NCBI GenBank assembly: GCA_945863825.1
Contig: CAMBBY010000124.1
Coordinates: 1-5,506, forward strand
DNA from: an uncultured Prevotella sp.
Lineage (GTDB): Bacteria > Bacteroidota > Bacteroidia > Bacteroidales > Bacteroidaceae
Length of the DNA stretch: 5,506 bases
Direction of reading: 5' to 3'
In this document: piece by piece, positions 1-5,506 of the stretch
Numbering within the stretch: position 1 is the stretch's first letter
How the letters are laid out: each line of letters begins with the position of its first letter
Made by a program: the position numbers and the translations under genes
Notes under the pieces: generated by a model
What the model was told of the DNA's origin: nothing
Database searches by the model: none
Seen by the model: the letters and a program-made list of their open reading frames with translations, nothing else

Positions 1-2
1 AT

Positions 3-44
3 TATCAGTTCAATAAGGACTTCATCAAGTCAGAACGCTTCTGA
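3..44 (+). CDS. possible 3' end of an upstream gene (13 codons, truncated by window start)
   Basis: Reading frame 3 gives a short peptide, YQFNKDFIKSERF, followed by a TGA stop at 42-44. Its mixed charged and aromatic composition looks like a protein C-terminus, and it would leave a 34-base gap before the PBP start, a spacing typical of an operon. No terminator or promoter is visible between them. The fragment is too short to assign to a family. From memory of Bacteroidota gene order, the lipoprotein gene gldH can lie upstream of this PBP, but nothing in these 13 residues confirms that. Frame 1 is also open across this stretch, so the reading is tentative. Confidence 0.35.
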   Translation, partial: YQFNKDFIKSERF

Positions 45-78
45 AAACTTCCTTCAATACCCCTCAACACTAAAAAAT

Positions 79-2643
79 ATGATAAAACTCATGCCTTTTT
101 TTGCCTGGTTATGGCACAAGTTCTGTGGCTTCTGGCCTTGGTATAGAAATCTGTATCGAGGCAAAGCATGGTACACCAAAACCGCCATTGGACTGGTGAG
201 TTGCATCATCGCCTTCATTCTGTATCTTGGCGCAGTAGATATCAACTTCCTATGGCTCTTCGGAAAATCACCAGGCTATTTTTCTGGTATCATGAATCCT
301 CAAACAAGCGAGGCTTCTGAAATCTATAGTGCCGACGGCAAACTCATCGGTAAATACTTTAATGAGAATCGTACACCTGTGACTTACGAGGAAGTCAACC
401 CAGATTTCTTCAAAGCACTTGTAGATACAGAGGATGAGCGCTTCTACAAGCACTTGGGTATAGACCCTATCGGCTTATTTGGTGCAGTAAAAGATGCACT
501 CTTGAACCATGATGCTCGTGGAGCTTCTACCATCACACAACAGTTGGCTAAAAACATGTTCCGAGTTCGCTCACAATACTCTACAGGGTTGTTGGGCAAG
601 ATTCCTGTTCTCCGCATCCTCATCATCAAGAGCAAGGAATGGATCATCGCAGCTAAACTCGAAACCGTATATAGCAAAAAGGAAATCATCACCATGTATG
701 CTAATACTGTGGATTTCGGTTCCAATTCATACGGTATCAAGACTGCTGCCAAGACCTATTTCAATACCTCTCCAACAGAAATGACTACTGATCAGGCTGC
801 AGTGTTAGTGGGCATGCTGAAAGCCACTACCTACTACAACCCTCGTTCTAATCCGGAAAACAGTCTCGCCCGCAGAAATGTCGTATTATATAATATGGTA
901 AGACACGGAGACCTGTCGGAGGAAAAATATAACGAACTGAAGGAATTGCCTATCAAACTGAACTTTAAGGTTGAGGAAAACTACGACGGACAGGCTAAAT
1001 ACTTCCGTGAAGCCGTGGCCAACTACCTCAAAGGATGGTGCGAAGAAGAAGGATACGACCTCTATTCCAGCGGTCTGAAAATATACACCACCATCGATAC
1101 CCGTATGCAGAAATATGCTGAAGAAGCTGCCATAAAACAGATGAAGCAGGTTCAGAAGAATTTCAACAGCCACTGGAGCATCAACCGAGGTAAGGCTGGC
1201 GAAGGGGAATGGTTGGGACAGAATCCTTGGCAGGACGAAAACCACAAGGAAATACCAAATTTCATCCAGGGCATCGCAGAGCGTCAGACATTCTATAAGA
1301 ATCTGATGGCAAAATTCCCTAACAATCCAGATTCCGTCAACTATTATTATAAGGAATGGGTTCACCCTGTCAAGGTTTTTGACTATGAAAAGGGAACAGT
1401 CACCAAGATGATGACTTCAGAAGATTCCATCAAGTACATGACTACATTCATGCACTGTGCTTTTGTGGCAATGGAGCCTCAGACAGGTGCAGTGAAAGCA
1501 TGGGTAGGAGACATCGATTTCGATGCATGGAAATATGATAAGGTTACGGCAGAACGCCAACCGGGTTCTACCTTCAAGCTCTTTGTATATACAGAGGCGA
1601 TGAATCAGGGATTGACACCTTGCGACAAGCGTCGTGATGAATACATCTCCATGGACGTATATGACAAGAAGAAACATGAAATGGTGAAATGGACTCCATC
1701 CAATGCCAATGGTTCTTTCTCGGGTGATTCCATCCCATTGAAGGGTGCTTTTGCCAAAAGTATCAACTCTGTAGCCGTAAGACTTGGACAGGAAATGGGC
1801 ATCAAGCGCATCATAGAAACAGCTCAGAAGATGGGTATCAACAGTCCTTTGGAGGACGAACCATCATTGGCTCTCGGTTCCAGTGATGTCAATCTGCTGG
1901 AATTGGCATGCGCCTATAGCACCATCTCAAATAACGGTATGCATCACGACCCTGTACTCGTTACCCGTATCGTTGACAGAGACGGAAAGGAAGTATATAC
2001 CGGTCCTTCGACTGCCGAACAGGTGATTCCATACAAGAGCGCCTTCCTGATGCAGCAGCTTCTCAGAGGAGGTATGCTGGAGCCAGGCGGAACTTCACAA
2101 AGCTTGTGGGGATATGTAGGCGACTATAAGGATACAGAATTTGGAGGAAAGACAGGTACTTCAAACAACCATTCAGACGCATGGTTTATGTGTGTAAGTC
2201 CAAAACTGGTCTGCGGTGCCTGGGTAGGCGGCGAATACCGTTGCATCCACTTCCGCACAGGAGCTTTAGGACAAGGTTCACGCACGGCATTACCTATCTG
2301 CGGTTACTTCCTGCAATCCTTACTCAAAGATCCTGCCTTCAAGGAATATAGGGCAAAATTTGACAAGCCGAAGGATGGCGACATCACCAAGGATATGTAC
2401 ATGTGCGCAAGTTATGCACCGAAAGTCAAAGTGGATACCACAAGGATAGACAGTGCTGCCATGAACGAGGAAATCATTCTCGATGAAAACGGCAACCCGG
2501 TTGTCCGCGAGAATTCAAACTCTGAGGAGAAAGCAAATGGTGAAAAGAAGCAGGAAGAGAATGGCGAAAAGAAAGAAAAGAAAGAGAAAGAAAAGAAAAA
2601 AGCCAAACCTGCAGAGCAAGTCATCAATTTCGACGATTTATAA
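79..2643 (+). CDS. penicillin-binding protein 1A-type bifunctional peptidoglycan glycosyltransferase/transpeptidase
   Basis: This 854-residue inner-membrane enzyme polymerises lipid II into glycan strands and cross-links the stem peptides in the periplasm. A basic cytoplasmic N-terminus precedes one membrane segment at about residues 34-60. The GT51 glycosyltransferase domain spans about 80-265. Its motifs are EDERFYKHLG at 118-127 with presumed catalytic Glu118, GASTITQQLAKN at 148-159, KEWIIAAKLE at 186-195, the KKEI...Y.N...FG block at 200-214, and DQAAVLVGMLKA at 238-249. The penicillin-binding transpeptidase domain follows, with SxxK at Ser497-Lys500 (nucleophile Ser497), SxN at 561-563 and KTGT at 691-694. 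All catalytic motifs are intact and the length suits class A PBPs. A linker of roughly 110 residues (350-460, Trp-rich) separates the first transpeptidase strand from the rest. The tail at 815-846 is Lys/Glu-rich. ATG 79 is the first start in frame; ATG 91 (Met5) is possible. There is no Shine-Dalgarno, as is usual in this phylum. It is equivalent to mrcA/ponA, but I leave the symbol blank because usage varies. Confidence 0.96.
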   Translation: MIKLMPFFAWLWHKFCGFWPWYRNLYRGKAWYTKTAIGLVSCIIAFILYLGAVDINFLWLFGKSPGYFSGIMNPQTSEASEIYSADGKLIGKYFNENRTPVTYEEVNPDFFKALVDTEDERFYKHLGIDPIGLFGAVKDALLNHDARGASTITQQLAKNMFRVRSQYSTGLLGKIPVLRILIIKSKEWIIAAKLETVYSKKEIITMYANTVDFGSNSYGIKTAAKTYFNTSPTEMTTDQAAVLVGMLKATTYYNPRSNPENSLARRNVVLYNMVRHGDLSEEKYNELKELPIKLNFKVEENYDGQAKYFREAVANYLKGWCEEEGYDLYSSGLKIYTTIDTRMQKYAEEAAIKQMKQVQKNFNSHWSINRGKAGEGEWLGQNPWQDENHKEIPNFIQGIAERQTFYKNLMAKFPNNPDSVNYYYKEWVHPVKVFDYEKGTVTKMMTSEDSIKYMTTFMHCAFVAMEPQTGAVKAWVGDIDFDAWKYDKVTAERQPGSTFKLFVYTEAMNQGLTPCDKRRDEYISMDVYDKKKHEMVKWTPSNANGSFSGDSIPLKGAFAKSINSVAVRLGQEMGIKRIIETAQKMGINSPLEDEPSLALGSSDVNLLELACAYSTISNNGMHHDPVLVTRIVDRDGKEVYTGPSTAEQVIPYKSAFLMQQLLRGGMLEPGGTSQSLWGYVGDYKDTEFGGKTGTSNNHSDAWFMCVSPKLVCGAWVGGEYRCIHFRTGALGQGSRTALPICGYFLQSLLKDPAFKEYRAKFDKPKDGDITKDMYMCASYAPKVKVDTTRIDSAAMNEEIILDENGNPVVRENSNSEEKANGEKKQEENGEKKEKKEKEKKKAKPAEQVINFDDL
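2521..2616 (+). repeat. purine-rich low-complexity tract encoding the Lys/Glu tail of the PBP
   Basis: The coding strand here is almost all A and G. It encodes about 32 residues (815-846) made mainly of Lys and Glu. A short internal duplication is visible: NGEKK occurs at residues 820-824 and again at 828-832, a period of 8 codons or 24 bases. The tail lies beyond the transpeptidase fold and ends in a non-repetitive VINFDDL. Such tracts expand and contract by slippage, so its length probably varies among strains. Its periplasmic role is unknown. Confidence 0.75.
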
Positions 2644-2659
2644 AACAGACAAAAGGCAA

Positions 2660-2771
2660 GGCTTGGAAAGATAAAACTTGAAAAGTAAAACTTTCAAAAA
2701 GGCTTTCGAAAGATAAGTTTGAAAAAGGTAAACTTGCCAAAAGCCAAGACTTTAAAAGATAGATTACAAAA
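2660..2771 (+). repeat. three imperfect A-rich direct repeats in the intergenic region
   Basis: Copy 1 (2660-2700) and copy 2 (2701-2742) share the pattern GGCTT, AAAGATAA, TTGAAAA, GTAAA, ACTT and CAAAA in the same order, with small gaps. The period is 41 bases. A shorter, more diverged copy 3 (2748-2771) keeps the CTTT, AAAGATA, TT and AAAA blocks. The perfect 10-base palindrome CTTTCGAAAG sits at 2703-2712, and a small stem AAGTTT/AAACTT sits at 2715-2720 and 2730-2735. The alignment was made by eye. It may be decayed tandem duplication or a protein-binding region; no coding sequence is apparent. Confidence 0.55.
2692..2721 (+). promoter_or_regulatory. candidate Bacteroidota sigma-ABfr type promoter for the helicase gene
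   Basis: TAAGTTTG at 2714-2721 matches the Bacteroidota -7 consensus TAnnTTTG exactly. Eighteen bases upstream, TTTC at 2692-2695 differs at one base from the -33 element TTTG. Transcription would begin near 2728, giving a leader of roughly 110 bases that contains the terminator hairpin. The match lies inside an A-rich repeat, so chance occurrence is a real possibility. It is the best-matching site I found in the gap. Confidence 0.35.
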
Positions 2772-2780
2772 CAATAGGAC

Positions 2781-2826
2781 AATCGGTGGTTTCCGTCATA
2801 TAACTGAAACCGCCGATTCTCTTTTT
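2781..2826 (+). terminator. rho-independent terminator after the PBP gene, close to the helicase start
   Basis: AATCGGTGGTTT (2781-2792) pairs with AAACCGCCGATT (2807-2818) in a 12-pair stem containing one G-U pair and a 14-base loop. The sequence after it is CTC followed by five Ts (2822-2826). This is a classic intrinsic terminator for + strand transcription. The opposite strand has no comparable T run directly after the hairpin, so it looks one-directional. It ends 13 bases before the helicase ATG. It either stops PBP transcripts, with the helicase promoter upstream reading through it, or acts as an attenuator in the helicase leader. Confidence 0.85.
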
Positions 2827-2839
2827 AAGAATAACCGAT

Positions 2840-4603
2840 ATGGCTGAGAATATAGATTTACAGAACGAAGAATGGCAAAATGCTTTGCAGATCATACAAT
2901 ATACGCACCGCTCCTTTTTCCTTACAGTAAAGGCAGGAACGGGTAAATCTACATTCCTACGCTATATCGCTGCAAACACGAAGAAAAAGCACGTGGTGCT
3001 GGCACCTACGGGGATTGCTGCCATCAACGCCGGAGGCTCTACCCTACATAGCTTTTTCAAACTTCCCTTCTATCCCCTCCTTCCTAACGACAGTAAATAT
3101 AGTGTCCGCAACCTGAGAAACACCATGAAATACAACTCAGAGAAAATCAAACTTCTCAGAGAAGTGGAACTCATCATCATCGATGAGATCAGTATGGTAA
3201 GAGCTGACATTATAGACTTCATAGACAAGATTCTAAGGGTTTACAACCGCAATATGCGCGAACCTTTCGGAGGAAAGCAGTTGCTTTTAGTGGGCGATAT
3301 ATACCAGCTGGAACCGGTAGTGAGGGAAGACGACAAGAAACTGCTCAACCCTTTTTATTCCAGCAACTTTTTCTTTGATGCCAAAGTTTTTTACCAGTTC
3401 CAATTGGTCAGCATCGAACTGAAAAAGGTGTACCGGCAGAGTGATCCTGTATTCATCAACATACTCGATCATATCCGAACCAGTCAGGTGGCAAACAGCG
3501 ACCTCATGAAACTCAACGAGCGTGTGGGAGTCACTCTGGATGAAGGAGACTCACGACTGGCAATCACCTTATCCACCCGACGAGACACGGTAGATTTCAT
3601 CAATGAAAACAAATTGAAAGAACTCCCAGGAGCCCCTACGCTCTTCAGGGGAACCATCGAAGGCGAATTTCCAGAAAGTAGTCTTCCTACCCCTATGGAA
3701 CTCTATCTGAAAACTGGCGCCCAGGTTATTTTCATCAAGAATGATATCGACCACCAATGGGTAAACGGAACATTGGGAACCATCATCGGATTTGACGACG
3801 ACGAAAACAGTCGAATCTATGTAAGAACAGAAAACGGGGAAGATGTGATGGTGGAACCGGCAGCCTGGAGCAATATGCGCTATCATTTCAATGAGACAGA
3901 GAAAAAGATAGAAGAAGAGGAAATCGGCAGATATACCCAATATCCACTCAGATTGGCGTGGGCCATCACCGTTCACAAAAGTCAGGGTCTCACTTTCAAA
4001 CAGGTAAAGATTGACTTCACAGGAGGCGTATTTGCAGGCGGACAGACATACGTAGCACTTTCCAGATGCACCAGTCTGGAAGGAATCAGCCTTCAGGAAC
4101 CCATCCGTCACAATGAAGTCTTCGTAAGAAATGAAGTCAAACAGTTTGCGCGTCAATACAACGACCACAACATCATCAACAATGCCTTGCAGCAAAGCAA
4201 GGCCGACAAGCAATATCACGATGCGGCTAAAGCCTTCGACAAAGGAGATATGCAGGGAGCGCTTGATAATTTCTATCTTGCCATCCATAGTCGCTATGAT
4301 ATAGAAAAGCCGCTTGCCAAAAGGTTCATCCGGAGGAAGCTGGACATTGTGAACCGTTTGAAAGATGAAAATACCCAACTGAAAGAAATCATCAGACAAA
4401 AAGAAGAAGAAAGAAACAAGTTGGAAAATTATCTCAAGAAACTGGCTACAGAATTTGTGATTCTTGGAAAAGAATGTGAGAAAGAGAATATGAAAGGGGC
4501 AGCCATCAATAATTACAAAAAAGCCCTCGAACTCTATCCGACACATCCAGAAGCCCAGAAGCGGTTGAAGAAATTAAACAAAAAAAATGATTCTAAAGAA
4601 TAA
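2840..4603 (+). CDS. Pif1/RecD-like superfamily 1 helicase (AAA family ATPase) with C-terminal TPR and coiled-coil extension
   Basis: This is a 587-residue predicted cytoplasmic ATP-dependent helicase. Helicase motifs appear in order: Walker A VKAGTGKST at 30-38, motif Ia LAPTGIAAINAGGSTLHSFF at 54-73, Walker B IIIDEISMV at 112-120 (Asp115, Glu116), motif III LLVGDIYQLEPV at 149-160, VYRQ at 197-200 with a probable ATP-sensing Arg199, AWAITVHKSQGLTF at 373-386, and VALSR at 405-409 with Arg409. The set fits the Pif1/RecD branch (5'-3' polarity is known for that family, not shown here). The first Walker A glycine is replaced by Val30 (codon GTA). After about residue 455 come two TPR-like units (456-487 and 538-570), separated by a charged predicted coiled coil (about 502-537), suggesting a protein-protein contact. 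ATG 2840 places the usual short N-terminal helix before the P-loop; no Shine-Dalgarno is visible. The serine hydrolase gene follows after 10 bases. The substrate and pathway cannot be told from sequence. Confidence 0.92.
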   Translation: MAENIDLQNEEWQNALQIIQYTHRSFFLTVKAGTGKSTFLRYIAANTKKKHVVLAPTGIAAINAGGSTLHSFFKLPFYPLLPNDSKYSVRNLRNTMKYNSEKIKLLREVELIIIDEISMVRADIIDFIDKILRVYNRNMREPFGGKQLLLVGDIYQLEPVVREDDKKLLNPFYSSNFFFDAKVFYQFQLVSIELKKVYRQSDPVFINILDHIRTSQVANSDLMKLNERVGVTLDEGDSRLAITLSTRRDTVDFINENKLKELPGAPTLFRGTIEGEFPESSLPTPMELYLKTGAQVIFIKNDIDHQWVNGTLGTIIGFDDDENSRIYVRTENGEDVMVEPAAWSNMRYHFNETEKKIEEEEIGRYTQYPLRLAWAITVHKSQGLTFKQVKIDFTGGVFAGGQTYVALSRCTSLEGISLQEPIRHNEVFVRNEVKQFARQYNDHNIINNALQQSKADKQYHDAAKAFDKGDMQGALDNFYLAIHSRYDIEKPLAKRFIRRKLDIVNRLKDENTQLKEIIRQKEEERNKLENYLKKLATEFVILGKECEKENMKGAAINNYKKALELYPTHPEAQKRLKKLNKKNDSKE

Positions 4604-4613
4604 ACCTTGAAAA

Positions 4614-5460
4614 ATGAAAAGAAGAAGAAGACTGAAGACAAAAAGAATAGCAGCACTCCTGCTCATCCTGTTCGCCATCATCACTTTCTGCCTGCGAGGA
4701 TGCGTCAGCAAGTGTACAAGTACAGAAACGGAGAAAAAGGATTCTGTGACAAGCATACATCTGAACAAGGTATTAAACAATAAGATGTCAGACGGAAAGG
4801 AATACAAGGAGTTTGACTCTCTTGTGGCGCGCTATCTGAAAAGATGGGAAATCAATGGAGCACAGCTCGTCATTTCCCGCAACGATTCCCTCCTCTATGC
4901 CCGCGGATTTGGTTATGCGGATAAAGAAAAAGGTATCCTGATGGAACCCAATATGGTAATGAGATTCGCCTCTGTTTCTAAACTCATCACTGCCGCAGGC
5001 ATCATGAAACTTGTGGAGATGAAGAAAGTCAGGATGAGCGACAAAGTATTTGGGCCGAAAGGTATTCTCAATGATACGACCTACAACAACAGCATCAAGG
5101 ACGACAGATACTACGATATAACCGTAGAACAGTTGCTCAGACACAATGCAGGTTTTACCAACGGAGCAGGCGACCCGATGTTCTCTACAAGATACATTAT
5201 CATGCAAAATCACCTCACTACTCCCCCCGACCACAAGACACTGCTGAAGATTCTGCTGAAAAGACGTCTCGGCTATACTCCAGGTGAAGGAAGATGCTAC
5301 TCCAATTTGGGCTATATGATCCTGTCAGAAATCATCGCCAAAAAATCAGGAATGAAATATGCCGACTTCATGCAGAAATACATTTTGCATCCGGCAGGCT
5401 GCTATGATATGCACATTGCAGGCACTTACTACGAAGATCGCCGTCCAAACGAAGTGAAAT
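4614..5460 (+). CDS. serine hydrolase, class C beta-lactamase family (partial, 3' end missing)
   Basis: The 282 genuine residues resemble the N-terminal and central part of the PF00144 family (AmpC, DD-peptidases, esterases). The nucleophile motif SxxK is Ser120-Val-Ser-Lys123 in FASVSKLITAAGIM. The second motif, YxN, is Tyr229-Ser-Asn231 in CYSNLGYMILSEII. The third motif, near the C-terminus, lies beyond the data. The N-terminus has a very basic stretch (MKRRRRLKTKR), a hydrophobic segment at about 12-27 and LRGC at 27-30, so the protein is exported as a lipoprotein or held by an uncleaved anchor. ATG 4614 is chosen because it includes this export signal; the next in-frame Met is 58. The start is 10 bases after the helicase stop with no terminator between, so co-transcription is likely. 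The reading frame stays open to the window end, but everything past base 5460 is sequencing adapter. Beta-lactamase activity should not be assumed, since most relatives are peptidases or esterases of unknown substrate. Confidence 0.9.
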
Positions 5461-5506
5461 CTGTCTCTTATACACATCTGACGCTGCCGACGATACTCCT
5501 TGTGTA
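5461..5506. other. Illumina Nextera adapter contamination at the contig end
   Basis: The last 46 bases match the Nextera read-through adapter. They are the Tn5 mosaic end CTGTCTCTTATACACATCT (5461-5479), the adapter segment GACGCTGCCGACGA (5480-5493), TACTCCTT (5494-5501), which is the reverse complement of i5 index 507 (AAGGAGTA), and GTGTA (5502-5506), the start of the flow-cell sequence. The order and spacing are exactly those of an untrimmed library fragment. Translated in the frame of the serine hydrolase it gives SVSYTHLTLPTILLV, a known artefact tail in protein databases. It should be masked; it is not part of the organism. Confidence 0.98.

Noticed and set aside
1..78. An N-terminal extension of the PBP into the open frame upstream of 79.
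   Set aside because: No ATG, GTG or TTG occurs in that frame between bases 1 and 78, and the Ser-rich translation does not resemble the start of this family.
886..1365. A 159-codon open frame on the - strand.
   Set aside because: It is antisense to the PBP linker and glycosyltransferase region, has no domain and no start context. It is a coding shadow.
2660..2771. A CRISPR-like repeat array.
   Set aside because: The units are diverged and adjacent, with no unique spacers between identical repeats, and no cas gene is present.
3569..4546. A 325-codon open frame on the - strand.
   Set aside because: It lies wholly inside the helicase gene, antisense to conserved helicase motifs and TPRs. Its translation is Phe/Val/Ile-rich without a recognisable domain. 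It is a shadow of the real gene.
4580..4587. A run of eight A bases near the helicase stop, as a possible programmed frameshift site joining it to the next gene.
   Set aside because: Shifted frames meet stops almost at once (TGA within or just after the run), so no fusion with the downstream gene results. No stimulatory structure is evident.
4788..5234. A 148-codon open frame on the - strand.
   Set aside because: It is antisense to the serine hydrolase, covering its SxxK motif region. The + strand reading has family motifs and an export signal; this one has none.
5461..5479. A Tn5/IS50 mosaic end, suggesting a natural transposon insertion.
   Set aside because: The synthetic 19-base mosaic end is followed directly by the Nextera adapter segment, an index and flow-cell bases, none of which occur in natural Tn5 or IS50.

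Overview
The window reads as a fragment of a Bacteroidota chromosome, most likely Prevotella/Segatella or a close relative. The evidence is moderate GC, A-rich leaders without Shine-Dalgarno motifs, a class A penicillin-binding protein with the long Trp-rich linker I associate with this phylum, and a Bacteroidota-style Pif1/RecD-like helicase fused to TPR-type repeats. The genus is inferred from general resemblance; no search was run.

Layout: every gene is on the + strand. Bases 3-44 hold what may be the last 13 codons of an upstream gene. Bases 79-2643 encode a complete bifunctional peptidoglycan glycosyltransferase/transpeptidase (PBP1A type). Bases 2644-2839 are the only real intergenic gap. 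It holds three imperfect A-rich repeat copies, a candidate Bacteroidota promoter and a strong intrinsic terminator hairpin that ends only 13 bases before the next start codon. Bases 2840-4603 encode the helicase with its C-terminal TPR/coiled-coil extension. Ten bases later, at 4614, starts a membrane-anchored or lipoprotein-like serine hydrolase of the class C beta-lactamase family, which runs off the end of the genuine sequence.

The last 46 bases (5461-5506) are not genomic. They match the Illumina Nextera read-through adapter: the 19-base mosaic end, the 14-base adapter segment, an 8-base i5 index complement and the first five bases of the flow-cell sequence. The genuine sequence therefore stops at base 5460, and any protein model running to the end of the window carries a false C-terminus.

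The PBP builds and cross-links the cell wall at the inner membrane. The serine hydrolase probably acts in the envelope on an unknown substrate. The helicase acts on nucleic acid in the cytoplasm. The helicase and hydrolase look co-transcribed, while the terminator separates the PBP from them. I see no RNA gene, CRISPR array, natural mobile element or clearly undescribed multi-gene system. The most useful points are the adapter, the missing first glycine of the helicase P-loop, and the terminator-plus-repeat leader before the helicase.
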